64,000 nucleotides of DNA from Hetaerina americana. Taxonomy: Eukaryota; Arthropoda; Insecta; Odonata; Calopterygidae. The stretch spans positions 1,687,964 to 1,751,963 of the forward strand of contig JAKTNV010000062.1 of assembly GCA_022747635.1 (NCBI GenBank). Direction: 5' to 3'. Made by a program: the position numbers and the translations under genes. Shown piece by piece: positions 63,726-64,000 of this stretch (position 1 is its first letter; each line of letters starts with the position of its first letter). The notes beneath the pieces were generated by a model that saw only the letters and a program-made list of their open reading frames with translations, did not search any database and was not told the DNA's origin.

Positions 63726-64000
63726 GGTTAAATCCTTGAGGATAACAGGAAAGGGTGGGGGTGGGAGAAATGTGGTCCAGGTCTTTATTAAAACCATTTT
63801 CGGATTCGCCGCCATGCATACCGCCATTATCATTCCCTCCAAAAACTATATTCCAATTGGGGCAAAATCAGACCCTTTTCAACGTACGAACTTGCATTTT
63901 TCAAAACAGCGCTGCTATCTACTGATTCGATTGACGTCATTGTCAAGGGAAAATAGATCAGCACTTTTACATATTATGAAATGACGTTTTTTCTCAACAG
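63726..64000. other. right window edge, nothing recognised
   Basis: Short open frames on both strands, no motif. Confidence 0.5.

Overview
This window is eukaryotic, repeat-dominated intergenic DNA, most likely from an arthropod and probably an insect. The evidence is its set of transposon families: Penelope-like elements with GIY-YIG nuclease, several apurinic-endonuclease-type LINEs including an R1-clade element, mariner/Tc1 transposons, a Helitron, and tRNA-headed SINEs. Long (TA)n arrays and intron-sized gene-free stretches fit the same picture. I see no operons, ribosome binding sites, rRNA or CRISPR, and no host gene I can name. One short GC-rich stretch (19778-19922, minus strand) has the shape of a host exon. 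I cannot name the species.

Layout. 1-2.5 kb: the 3' end of the commonest LINE (here LINE-A) and an internally deleted LINE-B. 7.5-12.3 kb: old and younger LINE-A copies, a SINE, a TA-flanked palindrome and a 590-bp foldback. 13.8-18 kb: a very dense cluster of (TA)n arrays, palindromes, SINE-A, SINE-B, LINE-A and a mariner MITE. 21-22.8 kb: a decayed Helitron. 30.6-32.9 kb: a frameshifted Penelope-like element (PLE-B) between 191-bp inverted repeats. 33.5-42 kb: LINE, SINE and mariner remnants. 42-44.4 kb: a second dense (TA)n/SINE-B/palindrome cluster. 45.5-49.2 kb: LINE-A, an R1-clade LINE inside an AC microsatellite, a mariner end and a 1.26-kb mariner. 49.2-51.9 kb: PLE-A, the only intact-looking long gene (768 codons: reverse transcriptase plus GIY-YIG) between matching 127-bp inverted repeats. 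53-64 kb: more LINE-A, a gutted mariner, and two head-to-tail copies of a CR1/Jockey-like LINE-D.

What ties it together. The window is a nest of mobile elements in which (TA)n arrays, long hairpins and retroelement ends repeatedly meet. Several hairpins are clearly Penelope ends: the 209-bp palindrome at 43.7 kb is the PLE-A left end joined directly to its right end. These ends share a recurring layout, CTGAAGA or CTGATG, then a hairpin, then CGAAAC, that resembles the hammerhead ribozyme core known from Penelope-like elements. About 20 bases further on, several share a TGTGAGT motif. LINE-A ends and the R1-clade LINE also lie directly against microsatellites, which suggests insertion into simple repeats.

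Family labels (LINE-A to D, SINE-A to C, PLE-A to C, MAR-A to E) are local names for cross-reference within this window. Boundaries of old copies are approximate, generally within about 10-30 bases.
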